From: an uncultured Desulfobacter sp.
GTDB lineage: Bacteria > Desulfobacterota > Desulfobacteria > Desulfobacterales > Desulfobacteraceae
Length of the DNA stretch: 64,000 bases
Assembly (NCBI RefSeq): GCF_963664415.1
Contig: NZ_OY761440.1
Location: 1,364,001 to 1,428,000, forward strand
Direction: 5' to 3'
Part shown: positions 17,442 through 25,439 of the stretch, one piece after another
How the letters are laid out: each line of letters starts with the position of its first letter
How positions within the stretch are numbered: the first letter of the stretch is position 1
Program-made: the position numbers and the translations under genes
The notes under the pieces: generated by a model
The model's input: only the letters and a program-made list of their open reading frames with translations
Databases searched by the model: none
What the model was told of the DNA's origin: nothing

Positions 17442-18637
17442 CGGGACACCTCCTGTGATCCTTGCAGCACCGGCAGATAGGTCACCGCGATCCTGTAAAG
17501 GAACATAAGCGTGGCAATCAATCCAAAGGTCACCATCATCTCTGCGATGGAAGGAAAATACCCCGGGTCGCTCAACGGCGGTTTAAACCCGACAATGAAT
17601 ACGTTAATCCGGTTCAGGACTACGCCTGCCACAATAAGCGTTGCTGCTGTAAAAAGCCCTTTGCGCGATGCCCTTATTCTGGGAGAAAGCAGCATGAACC
17701 AGGGAAGGATTACACCCAAAACCAGTTCCGCCACAAAGGCATTGCTCTGGGCCGTACCGTCCAGAAGATAGATCCAGGTGCCCCGGACCGCCATATCCCC
17801 GATTTTAAGCGCCATGTAGAACCCCAGAAGAAAAATGGTGATCCGGGTTAAGGGCGTCAGAATGTTCATTTCTGAATCCAGCTTGAATGAACTGCTGGCA
17901 ATGGTGGTCTCAAACACCACCATGGGATAGCCCACGGCAAACGCTGAAGTTAAGAACAACAGCGGCAGAATGGGCGTGTACCACAGGGGATGCAGTTTGG
18001 TGGGGGCAATGAGCATCAGCGATCCCAAACTTGACTGGTGCATGCAGGAGAGCACCACCCCCAGAATAATCAAAGCCCACATGATTTTGTCGATAATAGC
18101 ATCCCCGATGTGCAGGATCCCATCCACGATGCCGTTGAGCAGGGCCAATGGGCCCGGCAGGTTTACATTTCCTTTAAACTGCTCGGCCACAATAGGAAAA
18201 AACTCCAGGTAGAGCACATTGAGATAGCACATGACGCACATGGCCACTTCAAACAATACGGAATTGGTATTCCAGTTGAACATGGGTTTCCAGATCGCCC
18301 AGGAACGGCCGATATCCACGATAAGCCCAAGGACCACAAAGGTGTACCCTAAAACAGCAGTGAGCAGTGCCGGGCGGGTAACAGGTTCATAGGCATGCCG
18401 GCCAAAAATATGGGCCACTGCCGCCGTGGTAAATCCGCCGGCAGCCAGGGCCACGCCTGTGGCCACATCCACACCCACCCAAAGGCCCCAGGGCCGGGCC
18501 GTACTTAAGTTGGCCACATATCCGATCCCCCCGGTAAACCGGGCAATAATGGTAAAAGCACCGACGATCATAAAGGCCACCATTACCAGAACTCCGGGTG
18601 TCCAAAACGGTTTTCTTAATGCCATGGGTTTATGCAT
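17438..18637 (-). CDS. NrfD/PsrC-family integral membrane quinone-interacting subunit
   Basis: The start at 18637 is preferred: GGAGGG lies just upstream and the ATG overlaps the ferredoxin stop (ATGCATAA). This gives 399 residues with roughly nine to ten hydrophobic helices, e.g. FWTPGVLVMVAFMIVGAFTI and PWGLWVGVDVATGVALAAGG. NrfD proteins carry electrons between menaquinone and partner iron-sulfur and haem subunits, in some cases with proton movement. The upstream (ferredoxin) and downstream (multihaem cytochrome) partners complete an Hmc/Ohc-like module. Coupling to both neighbours by overlap indicates fixed stoichiometry. Confidence 0.9.
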   Translation of the reverse strand: MHKPMALRKPFWTPGVLVMVAFMIVGAFTIIARFTGGIGYVANLSTARPWGLWVGVDVATGVALAAGGFTTAAVAHIFGRHAYEPVTRPALLTAVLGYTFVVLGLIVDIGRSWAIWKPMFNWNTNSVLFEVAMCVMCYLNVLYLEFFPIVAEQFKGNVNLPGPLALLNGIVDGILHIGDAIIDKIMWALIILGVVLSCMHQSSLGSLMLIAPTKLHPLWYTPILPLLFLTSAFAVGYPMVVFETTIASSSFKLDSEMNILTPLTRITIFLLGFYMALKIGDMAVRGTWIYLLDGTAQSNAFVAELVLGVILPWFMLLSPRIRASRKGLFTAATLIVAGVVLNRINVFIVGFKPPLSDPGYFPSIAEMMVTFGLIATLMFLYRIAVTYLPVLQGSQEVSR

Positions 18638-19559
18638 CACGCCCTCCTTTCTGCGAAGGCGTTTCTTTGGTTTTTTCCGCCTTGTGTATGCCGAACATAA
18701 TCGCACCCAGAAGGCTGAAAAGTGCAATGGGAGACCACAGATAACTGAACAGCGAGTGCTGGATGGTTTCCGACAGTTCCGGCATGGGCTTATCCGGCAG
18801 ATCCGGCAGGTTGACCGTTTCAAAGGGAACCGCAGAGATATAAATCCAGGAGGTGCCCCCCGCCTCTTTCTCCCCGTAGATGTGGTCGATATACTTGCCC
18901 GGGTTTTGGGTCAGCCGTTTTTTGGCTACGTCAAGCAGGGTCTGCAGTTTGCCGAATGTCAGTGCCTCGGTGGGGCAGATGGTGGCGCATCCGGGCAGTC
19001 CGCCATCCTTTGATATTTTGTCGTAACAGAAGGTGCATTTCATCACCCGGGGGGTGACAGGGTCAAAATATTCGTATGCCGGGATCTCAAAGGGACAGGC
19101 CACCATGCAGTAACGGCAGCCGATGCATTTGTCCACATTGTACCGCACCGCGCCGGTCTCGTCCTTGGTCAGCGCCCCCACAATGCAAGCCGACACGCAG
19201 GCCGGATCCTGGCAGTGCATGCACTGGACCTTGGCAAAGGTGGGAACCGGGGCATCATTTTCATCCACTGTTCCGGTGAAATACCGGTTAACTACCGTAT
19301 AGGCCTTATCATCCGGGCGCCGCTTCTTTTCAAAAACGGTACATTGACAGGCAGCCCGTTCCGGTGCCGGCAAATGGTTGACTTCGGCGCAGGCCTCTTC
19401 GCATTTGCGGCAACCCACACACCGGGTCAGATCAACCAGGCACCCGAACGGATCAGGCGGGGCATTGGACTGCCAGGCCTCTGCGGTTGCAGGCGCAACG
19501 GTTGCCGTGGCCGTGGCCGCGCCCATGATTTTAAAAAAATGTCTTCTGCTCAGCTGCAT
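18630..19559 (-). CDS. Tat-exported HybA/DsrO-like 4Fe-4S ferredoxin subunit
   Basis: 309 residues. The N-terminus has a twin-arginine signal (SRRHFFKIM) followed by an Ala-rich stretch. Four iron-sulfur cluster sets follow: CLVDLTRCVGCRKCEEAC, CMHCQDPACVSAC, CIGCRYCMVAC and KCTFC with a distal CATIC. A single C-terminal membrane anchor (YLWSPIALFSLLGAIMFGI) keeps it at the outer face of the membrane. It would pass electrons between the NrfD protein and the multihaem cytochrome encoded next. It is the first gene of the operon; a sigma-54 promoter lies ~100 bp upstream. Confidence 0.92.
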   Translation of the reverse strand: MQLSRRHFFKIMGAATATATVAPATAEAWQSNAPPDPFGCLVDLTRCVGCRKCEEACAEVNHLPAPERAACQCTVFEKKRRPDDKAYTVVNRYFTGTVDENDAPVPTFAKVQCMHCQDPACVSACIVGALTKDETGAVRYNVDKCIGCRYCMVACPFEIPAYEYFDPVTPRVMKCTFCYDKISKDGGLPGCATICPTEALTFGKLQTLLDVAKKRLTQNPGKYIDHIYGEKEAGGTSWIYISAVPFETVNLPDLPDKPMPELSETIQHSLFSYLWSPIALFSLLGAIMFGIHKAEKTKETPSQKGGRDA

Positions 19560-19657
19560 TGAACCTCCACAAAAATTTAAGCGTCATGCTGCATAAATGG
19601 TCTATGCAAAGCTTGGTTTTCTCTCTTCTTTGCCTATTTCTAACCTGATGAAATAAT

Positions 19658-19672
19658 TGCAACGGCCATGCC
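19658..19672 (-). promoter_or_regulatory. Sigma-54 promoter of the ferredoxin/NrfD/cytochrome operon
   Basis: On the minus strand the sequence reads GGCATG-GCCG-TTGCA, matching the -24/-12 consensus GGCACG-N4-TTGCW with correct GG-to-GC spacing. It lies about 100 bp before the ferredoxin start and is transcribed toward it. A sigma-54 activator is encoded divergently next door, which makes the assignment strong. Confidence 0.85.
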
Positions 19673-19750
19673 GAATTCCTATGAAAATCACAACCTGCTA
19701 TTTTTACGATATTTTTCGAAATTTATACTGGCAGACTTGACCCCAAGGTG

Positions 19751-19817
19751 TTAAACATATTTAAACATACGTTAAAAATTCAACGCCTAGTTTAAACACA
19801 TGCTTAACGATTTAAAC
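19751..19817. promoter_or_regulatory. Repeated TTTAAAC boxes, candidate enhancer sites
   Basis: TTAAACAT occurs at 19751 and 19761, and TTTAAAC at 19791 and 19811; the 19791 copy extends to the palindrome GTTTAAAC. They lie 80-150 bp upstream of the sigma-54 promoter, the usual place for upstream activating sites of NtrC-type proteins, and partly overlap the activator's own 5' region, allowing autoregulation. Repeats are visible; binding is inferred. Confidence 0.5.
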
Positions 19818-19841
19818 AAAGCAACAATCGTGAGGGGCAGT

Positions 19842-21245
19842 ATGCTGATACATGAACACGAAATGGATGCGTTCTGGGAGAAAATTGTCAACACAATCAA
19901 CGATGGGCTGATGTTCATTGGGCCGGACGGCACCATTCAGATGGTTAACAAGGCATTTGAAAATCTGACCGGCTATACCTCAGCCCAGGCCGTGGGTATG
20001 TCCTGCCGTATGCTTGAGTGTGATGCATGTGAGCAGACTCTGAGCCCCATAGACACGTCGGTGTGGTGTCGTCTGTTTTCCCCCCAGGAGGCGGAAATGC
20101 AGAAGTGCCGATGCCTGATCAAGCGCAAAGACGGCAGCTATCTGCCTGTTTTAAAAAATGCCGCGGCATTCAGAGATGAACACCAGAAGGTTGTGGGGGT
20201 GGTTGAGACCTTGACCGACATCTCGGAACTTGAGCGCCTGGACAAACAGGTCAATATGCTTGCCAGGCAGCGCAGCCACGACAATGACTTCTTCGGCATG
20301 ACAGGCAAATCACAGCAAATGGAAACCGTGTTTGACATGATCCGAAAGGCTTCGAATTCCAATGCTCCTGTAATAATTCTGGGAGAAAGCGGGTCCGGCA
20401 AGGAGTTGGTTGCCGATGCCATTCACCTGAATGGTGCCAGAAAACAGGGACCGTTTATCCGGCTCAATTGTGCGGCCTTAAACCCATCTGTCCTGGAGAG
20501 CGAAATGTTCGGTCATGTTAAAGGGGCATTCACCGGGGCCCACAGCAACCGTATTGGACGGTTTGAGGCGGCACACCAGGGCAGTTTCTTTTTGGACGAA
20601 ATCGGCGATATGCCCATGCCGCTGCAAACCAAATTGTTACGGGTGCTTGAGTCCGGGCAGTTTGAACGCGTGGGAGATATAACCCCTGTCCGGGTGGATG
20701 TCAGAATTATCACAGCCACCAATAAAAATCTTGAACGATTGATTGAAAAAAATGAATTCCGGCAGGATCTGTTTTATAGAATCAACGTTATTCCCATTTA
20801 CCTGCCGCCGCTCAGGCAGCGGAGCGAAGACATTCCTTTGCTTGTAAACACCTTTATCCGTCAGTGCAATCAAAGTACCGGCAAAACCATCTCCGGCGTC
20901 AGCCGGGACGTGATGGATCTGTTTATGGCATACCAATGGCCCGGCAACATCCGTGAACTTAAGAATGCCATGGATTACGCGTTTGTCACGGCTGACGGCC
21001 CGATCATCCAGCTCGACCATATTCCCAAACGCATTGGTGATGATGCCGAACGATCCACCAGGCCGGAAAATAAAAAGCGCACGGATAACACAACCGATGA
21101 AAAACAGCAGTTAATTGATGCCTTGATAAAGGCAAACGGAAACCAAACCCGCGCGGCAAAACTTCTAAATGTCAACCGTGTCACGGTGTGGAACCGGATG
21201 AAAAAATACCATATCGATTTACAAAAAACACTGGCATACCAGTGA
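19842..21245 (+). CDS. PAS-containing sigma-54-dependent transcriptional activator
   Basis: The start at 19842 is favoured over the ATG at 19800, because GAGGGG precedes it and the enhancer-like repeats run through 19817. It gives 467 residues. An N-terminal PAS domain (ENLTGYTSAQAVG) has a cysteine-rich insert (CRMLECDACEQ, WCRLF, KCRCL) of possible redox or metal function. The AAA+ domain has Walker A GESGSGKE, the sigma-54 contact loop GAFTGAH and Walker B FFLDEIGD. The C-terminal Fis-type helix-turn-helix includes NQTRAAKLLNVNRVTVWNRM. It should activate the divergent cytochrome operon. A broken second copy of its AAA+ domain lies at 43086-43678. Confidence 0.92.
   Translation: MLIHEHEMDAFWEKIVNTINDGLMFIGPDGTIQMVNKAFENLTGYTSAQAVGMSCRMLECDACEQTLSPIDTSVWCRLFSPQEAEMQKCRCLIKRKDGSYLPVLKNAAAFRDEHQKVVGVVETLTDISELERLDKQVNMLARQRSHDNDFFGMTGKSQQMETVFDMIRKASNSNAPVIILGESGSGKELVADAIHLNGARKQGPFIRLNCAALNPSVLESEMFGHVKGAFTGAHSNRIGRFEAAHQGSFFLDEIGDMPMPLQTKLLRVLESGQFERVGDITPVRVDVRIITATNKNLERLIEKNEFRQDLFYRINVIPIYLPPLRQRSEDIPLLVNTFIRQCNQSTGKTISGVSRDVMDLFMAYQWPGNIRELKNAMDYAFVTADGPIIQLDHIPKRIGDDAERSTRPENKKRTDNTTDEKQQLIDALIKANGNQTRAAKLLNVNRVTVWNRMKKYHIDLQKTLAYQ
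21229..21244 (+). terminator. Small hairpin at the activator stop codon
   Basis: CACTGG (21229-21234) and CCAGTG (21239-21244) flank a CATA loop and are followed by ATTTTAAAT. A weak intrinsic terminator overlapping the last codons is possible. Confidence 0.4.
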
Positions 21246-21283
21246 TTTTAAATAATTGGTATCGATTGACCAGCTTTAAAAAG

Positions 21284-21328
21284 TGTAACGCTTATCCCCG
21301 ATATTCATAACGAAATAATGTAACGGCC
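21284..21328 (+). repeat. Left-end TGTAACG sites
   Basis: TGTAACGCTT (21284-21293) and AAATAATGTAACGG (21313-21326) lie 35 bp apart before the first gene of the candidate transposon. Both match, in inverted orientation, the single site at the other end (25440-25456). Paired sites like these are what TnsB/MuA-type transposases bind. Confidence 0.45.
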
Positions 21329-21463
21329 AGATATCCCGCTGCCATACCCCGCCAAAAAAATCATAAAATCATACCCCGCATGCCTATCCCGCCGATAGAC
21401 CCCGCCGCTGATTCGGTCAAAATTTGCTACATATAATCTCCCTGATTCGAATCTTGGAGAAAA

Positions 21464-21814
21464 ATGATGGCAAAGAATTCTCGTGGAAAACGCCCTTGCT
21501 CTATTTGCCGAAAATGGTTTGCTCCTGATGTAAGACAAAAAGGCCGGCAGAGAACATGTAGCCCGGCTTGCCAAAAAGAGCTTCATCGCAGGCAATGTGA
21601 AAATTGGAACAGGAAAAATAAAGCTGTCTCCAAAAACAATTATCTGGCAAAAAAGCTTGAAGAGGCAGAGAACCCTCAAACATCCGGAAAATTGCCTGTT
21701 TTGCCATTGGAAGTTATTGAAATAGAATACGGTGTCAAGCCGGCAATTATCGCCCAATACTTGGTCACCCAGGTTATCAGCCACACCAAAGAAAAAATTC
21801 GAGAATTCCCATAA
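21464..21814 (+). CDS. Small Cys-cluster protein of the candidate transposon
   Basis: 116 residues (a second Met follows the first). Two cysteine pairs, CSIC near residue 12 and CSPAC near 32, look like a zinc knuckle. They are followed by a basic, Asn/Lys-rich segment (WNRKNKAVSKNNYLAKK) and an Ile-rich C-terminus. I do not recognise the family; a small DNA-binding or regulatory role is plausible from charge and zinc ligands. GGAGAAAAATG gives a good ribosome site. It is separated from the rest of the gene block by ~240 bp containing a tandem repeat. Confidence 0.6.
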   Translation: MMAKNSRGKRPCSICRKWFAPDVRQKGRQRTCSPACQKELHRRQCENWNRKNKAVSKNNYLAKKLEEAENPQTSGKLPVLPLEVIEIEYGVKPAIIAQYLVTQVISHTKEKIREFP

Positions 21815-21822
21815 ACGCCTCT

Positions 21823-21994
21823 GACTAATCGAATATTGATTTCAAGAGACATGATTGGAGTAACCTCTTGTAATATTAGGACATATGAACAGACTAATCG
21901 GATTTTGATTCTAAGAGGCATCATGTGTGTAACTTATTGATAATATATATGGATACAGACAGAGTAATCAGCATCCCAGTTCAAGAGGCAACTG
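21823..21994. repeat. Three diverged ~70-bp tandem repeats
   Basis: Units begin GACTAATCGAATATTGATTT (21823), GACTAATCGGATTTTGATTC (21892) and GAGTAATCAGCATCCCAGTT (21962), giving periods of 69 and 70 bp. Each continues with (C)AAGAGRCA. Similarity between the first two extends through the intervening sequence (GTAAC, TAATAT, GACA), so these are tandem duplications and not repeats with unique spacers. The array precedes the CHC2/transposase operon and could be an operator or a protein-binding array. Confidence 0.65.
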
Positions 21995-21997
21995 ACA

Positions 21998-22013
21998 ACC
22001 GGCCCTGGCCGGT
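21998..22013. promoter_or_regulatory. Short GC hairpin upstream of the transposition operon
   Basis: ACCGGCC (21998-22004) and GGCCGGT (22007-22013) form a perfect 7-bp inverted repeat with a 2-base loop, 45 bp before the CHC2 gene. It could be an operator half-site pair or a weak terminator for the upstream gene. Confidence 0.35.
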
Positions 22014-22057
22014 GATATAAAAAGGCATCTGAAATTCTAAAAATAAGGAGATGTCTC

Positions 22058-22414
22058 ATGGCGCACAGGTTTTCATCACGGGAATTATTTGAACTGAGGA
22101 ACAATATCCCTGTGGATATGCTGATCAGGGATCATTTACAGATTCCATCTAAAATCAGGGATGGCTATTTTCGTTTTCTATGCCCTCTGTGCAATGAATT
22201 TCAAACGGCTGTAAATCCAACCACGAACCTGGCCAGGTGCTTCCGGTGCGAAAAAAACTTTAACACCATCGACCTTGTCATGAAAATCAAGGGATATGGA
22301 TTCCGGGACAGCGTCCTGTTTTTGAAGCAGATAAATACTACCCACCAGGTTCCGGCATCAAAGCTGGCTGCCCTGGTCGCTGCAATCGGCAAACCCATGC
22401 CGGGAGGGCAATGA
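22058..22414 (+). CDS. CHC2-type (DnaG-like) zinc-finger protein
   Basis: 118 residues, no primase catalytic domain. Residues ~14-95 match the DnaG zinc-binding fold: VDMLIRDHLQI, then FLCPLCNEFQTAVNPTTNLARC with FRCEKNFNTIDLV. This gives a CPLC/CFRC four-cysteine site in place of the usual CHC2 pattern. In replication primases this module reads single-stranded DNA sequence. AAGGAG precedes the ATG. Its stop overlaps the next start (ATGA), placing it at the head of a four-gene overlapping transposition operon. A stand-alone primase finger in a DDE-transposon operon is unusual; a role in DNA recognition or replication restart is a guess. Confidence 0.75.
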   Translation: MAHRFSSRELFELRNNIPVDMLIRDHLQIPSKIRDGYFRFLCPLCNEFQTAVNPTTNLARCFRCEKNFNTIDLVMKIKGYGFRDSVLFLKQINTTHQVPASKLAALVAAIGKPMPGGQ

Positions 22415-22974
22415 GTATGAAACGGTTGGCCAAGCTTGAAACCCTGATCGCCCGGAATCAGGAGTGTTTTTCCAAAATCGGCAAGGCCTTGAAAGAAATT
22501 CGTGACAATCGTTTGTATAAGCAGGCTCTGTTTGAATCATTCGAAACATATACCAGGGAACGATGGGATATGGGGAAATCCCATGCCTACCGCCTGATCA
22601 AATTCTATGAAGTCATTTATAATCTGTCCCCAATTGGGGACACGTTACCGGCCAACGAATCCCAGGCACGGCCTCTTACTCAACTGGATTCCATAGAACA
22701 GCGCCAACTTTGGAAGGAGATTATAGAAAGCGGCATGGAGTTAACCGCGCGTAACATCAAAAAATTTATCGACTCCCGAAAAACGGCATCGGTAACCAAA
22801 CCGGATCTGACGGATCAAATTTCGAATGAATACATGGCTGTTGTAAAAGCAATGATTGAACAGGTCCGTGTAGCACAGCATGATCATTGGCAGCAGACCT
22901 CTCGCCAGGCTGCATTGTTGTGGCATCGGGTCATACACGAAAAGATTGTATCAACGGGGGCAGATAATGGATGA
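22411..22974 (+). CDS. Helical protein of unknown function in transposition operon
   Basis: 187 residues, mostly helical, no recognised catalytic motif. Segments such as FSKIGKALKEIRDNRLYKQ and RWDMGKSHAYRLIKFYEV suggest a helix-turn-helix of the kind seen in plasmid and integrative-element partition or replication regulators. A second helical part (residues 120-180) ends in a Trp/Gln-rich stretch. It overlaps the CHC2 gene by 4 bp and the transposase gene by 8 bp, with GGGAGGG as ribosome site, so it is co-translated with the transposition machinery. A target-selection or regulatory partner is possible, but function is not assignable. Confidence 0.7.
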   Translation: MSMKRLAKLETLIARNQECFSKIGKALKEIRDNRLYKQALFESFETYTRERWDMGKSHAYRLIKFYEVIYNLSPIGDTLPANESQARPLTQLDSIEQRQLWKEIIESGMELTARNIKKFIDSRKTASVTKPDLTDQISNEYMAVVKAMIEQVRVAQHDHWQQTSRQAALLWHRVIHEKIVSTGADNG

Positions 22975-24625
22975 CCTGAGCATTGACGACCGCTTCCACT
23001 TACTGCTGCATAAAAAAATCATGAATAAAACCGGATCTGCCAAGAGAAGATCCAAAAAATATTACAAAGACCAATACAAGAAAACCGGGATTATCCCGGC
23101 ACCCCTTTTGCTGGTTGAAAAAGGCATTATGGATGGCCGCAAGTGCAGTGGGCGCCCAAAGGTTATAGACGAGCAAACAAAAAGGCGGTTTATTGAAATG
23201 GTCAAGGCGTCATGCGATCCGTCATCCCAGGGGTTCATTTTTATCACCCGAAGAGCCAGGACCATTAAAAATTACCACTGCTGGCTTGAGGAAGAGTTGG
23301 GCAAAACAATCAGCCTTCCGGCACTTCGGCGATGCGCCAAAAGGGAGAATCTCAAATTTTACCTGGAAAAAGAGGACGATCAGGAGCCGTCACCGGCACG
23401 TTATACCTTCAAATCGGTCCCGGTGTTTGCCTTGATCCAGGTTGACGGTTGCAAGTTCCAATATTTAAGAATCAGAGATGAACATGGGAACTGGCAGAAA
23501 CCGCAGGTGATTGAAATATTTGATACCGGTTCCAGGAAGCTGTTCATCCTGGAATTCTATTTTACCGAAAGTAATCTGAACTCTGTGGACCTTTTTACCC
23601 GTTTTTTGTTATGCACCCCTTTTCCTTTGAAAACAATTGGCATCAGGCCCGACCAGGCAAAGGGATTTTTAAACTTAAAGCGTCCCATTAATGCCATTAA
23701 CCTTGCGCATTCTACGCCAGGCGGTTTTTATTTGGCGCCGGATTTTTCAAGGGCGCATTCACCAAAAGATAAGGCGCATCTGGAATCTTCACACCGGAGC
23801 CTGCATAATTTTGAAATACGGATTATCAAAGCCTTTGAGGACAGGATTGTGAAAACCGTTACCGAATATGACTTCAAACGGGGAAGAAAGGAAAAAGTTA
23901 CTGTAACCCTACTTGATATCACCCTTGATGAATTGAGGAGCAGCACTGTGCTCCGCCAATACCGTGACGAACATAATCATACACAACATTATTTTACTGA
24001 AGACGGCGTGGTCAGTGCCTGGGTGCCGGCACAGAAGTTTGATGATTTTTTATCAAACCAGGCAGACACTCTGAATTTTATCCCGGAGCAGGTTCAAGAA
24101 TATATGAAATACGGTTACAGGAAAATCAAAGCCACCGTATCTAAAAACAGAACTATCCGCCATGACAAACGCGATTTTTTTGTGACCAGTGGTGCAGACC
24201 GGTTCAGCAAGCATAAAAGCACACCGGTAAAGATATCCGGATACAGGGACAAACTTTTTATCTTTGAGCCCAGTGAAGACGGCATACTCCTGGGCGAAGC
24301 CATTGCAAAAAAGCCGTTTGACAGACCACCGGCACCAGCGCCTGCTCCTGTGCCCGACGAACTCGACACCATTATCGCTCTTTTGGAAAAGCACAATATG
24401 GCCGTTGACCGGCCTATTTTAATCGAAGTTTACCATAAGGGCCTTTCCCGGGCCCGGGCGGAGCAAGTGCTTCACCATAATCAATCAAGGTACGCAGATT
24501 ACATGAAAAAAATGGCCCAGCCTGAGGAACGTAAAAAACAGGCCTTGTTCAATGCATTTATGCTTGATTGCCAAAAATCGTTAAATACGAATCAAGTGGC
24601 CACTTATGCATCCCTCGGAGAATGA
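22967..24625 (+). CDS. DDE (rve) transposase, TnsB/MuA/IstA-like
   Basis: 552 residues from the ATG at 22967, which overlaps the previous stop. The N-terminal ~160 residues hold helix-turn-helix DNA-binding modules (GRPKVIDEQTKRRFIEM, ISLPALRRCAKRENLKF). The RNase-H-like core has the first Asp in FALIQVDGCKF, a second candidate Asp in GIRPDQAKG, and the Glu in KAHLESSHRSLH. The C-terminal part resembles Mu/TnsB beta-barrel sequences and ends in a Pro/Ala-rich linker (PPAPAPAPVPDE) and a helical tail that may contact the ATPase. It is followed with overlap by an AAA ATPase gene, the standard two-component arrangement. The subgroup is unclear and could be new. Confidence 0.85.
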   Translation: MDDLSIDDRFHLLLHKKIMNKTGSAKRRSKKYYKDQYKKTGIIPAPLLLVEKGIMDGRKCSGRPKVIDEQTKRRFIEMVKASCDPSSQGFIFITRRARTIKNYHCWLEEELGKTISLPALRRCAKRENLKFYLEKEDDQEPSPARYTFKSVPVFALIQVDGCKFQYLRIRDEHGNWQKPQVIEIFDTGSRKLFILEFYFTESNLNSVDLFTRFLLCTPFPLKTIGIRPDQAKGFLNLKRPINAINLAHSTPGGFYLAPDFSRAHSPKDKAHLESSHRSLHNFEIRIIKAFEDRIVKTVTEYDFKRGRKEKVTVTLLDITLDELRSSTVLRQYRDEHNHTQHYFTEDGVVSAWVPAQKFDDFLSNQADTLNFIPEQVQEYMKYGYRKIKATVSKNRTIRHDKRDFFVTSGADRFSKHKSTPVKISGYRDKLFIFEPSEDGILLGEAIAKKPFDRPPAPAPAPVPDELDTIIALLEKHNMAVDRPILIEVYHKGLSRARAEQVLHHNQSRYADYMKKMAQPEERKKQALFNAFMLDCQKSLNTNQVATYASLGE

Positions 24626-24626
24626 C

Positions 24627-25289
24627 ATGAAAGAGGATTTTATCAGTGATAAACGAAGAGTCTCATACCTGTCTGCCACTTATAACAGGATATACAGGGG
24701 CCAAAGCGTACTCATTGAAGGGGATTTTGGCGCAGGAAAAACTCGTTTTTTAAAACTGCTGCGGCCTAAAAAGCTCCATGCCGTATGGGTCGAGTCTCTG
24801 TTCAACATCCATGAAACCCTGGCATCCATACTCAAGGAATTGAATTATGAGGCCACCGCCACCTACCGCCGGACTCCCCAGTACCTGAAAACGATCTGCA
24901 ACCTATCCAATTGTTTTATCATCATAGATGAAGCCAATGACCTGGACTCCCGGGTCTGGCCATATCTCAAACGAATTATTGATGCCGGTGTTCCCATCGT
25001 ATTTGCAGGGCTCCCAAAGGTCAGAACCCATTTGAGCCGGAATCATCCCGATATACTCAGCCGTCTCAAAACTCTGATTTTATACCCCATAGAGGTCGAG
25101 GACTTCATCGAAAAATACAAAGATATCCAGCAGGAAGCCGTTGAACAAATTTATATGGCCGTCAAAGGCGACATGAGAAAATTTAAAGAAATCTGTACAG
25201 ACTGCCAGGACAGGGCAAAGGAGTTGAATCACAACTTTGTTGATATCAACCTTGCTCTGGAATTTATATCCGATCTCCCTCCCCAGTAA
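24627..25289 (+). CDS. AAA ATPase transposition regulator (TnsC/TniB/MuB-like)
   Basis: 220 residues from the ATG at 24627, which has GGAG upstream; an in-frame ATG at 24606 would overlap the transposase. Walker A is GDFGAGKT, Walker B is CFIIIDEAND, and a sensor-type segment follows (VFAGLPKVRTHL). Such ATPases choose the target site and activate the DDE partner. The position directly behind the transposase gene and the single compact AAA domain fit TniB/TnsC/IstB/MuB logic. No TniQ/TnsD-like targeting gene is adjacent; the unknown helical and zinc-finger genes upstream might fill that role. Confidence 0.85.
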   Translation: MKEDFISDKRRVSYLSATYNRIYRGQSVLIEGDFGAGKTRFLKLLRPKKLHAVWVESLFNIHETLASILKELNYEATATYRRTPQYLKTICNLSNCFIIIDEANDLDSRVWPYLKRIIDAGVPIVFAGLPKVRTHLSRNHPDILSRLKTLILYPIEVEDFIEKYKDIQQEAVEQIYMAVKGDMRKFKEICTDCQDRAKELNHNFVDINLALEFISDLPPQ

Positions 25290-25317
25290 TCCTTATCACA
25301 ATTTATCTGCATTAACA

Positions 25318-25347
25318 GGCCACCTTGTGTTAGCACCAAGGGCGGCC
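25318..25347 (+). terminator. Hairpin after the transposition operon
   Basis: GGCC and CCTTG (25318-25327) pair with CAAGG and GGCC (25337-25347), with small bulges, ~30 bp after the ATPase stop. A T-containing tract follows but is not a clean U-run. Likely the operon terminator. Confidence 0.5.
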
Positions 25348-25439
25348 TTGCTGTATCTGTTCATTATATAATGGTGCCGATTGCTGCTTGATCTATTTTT
25401 AAAATTTTGAAACCACAGATCATTTTTGAATTCTTTGTG

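Noticed and set aside
21823..21994. Short CRISPR-like array
   Set aside because: The repeats are imperfect, only three, and the intervening sequences are themselves related, so there are no unique spacers. No cas genes are present.
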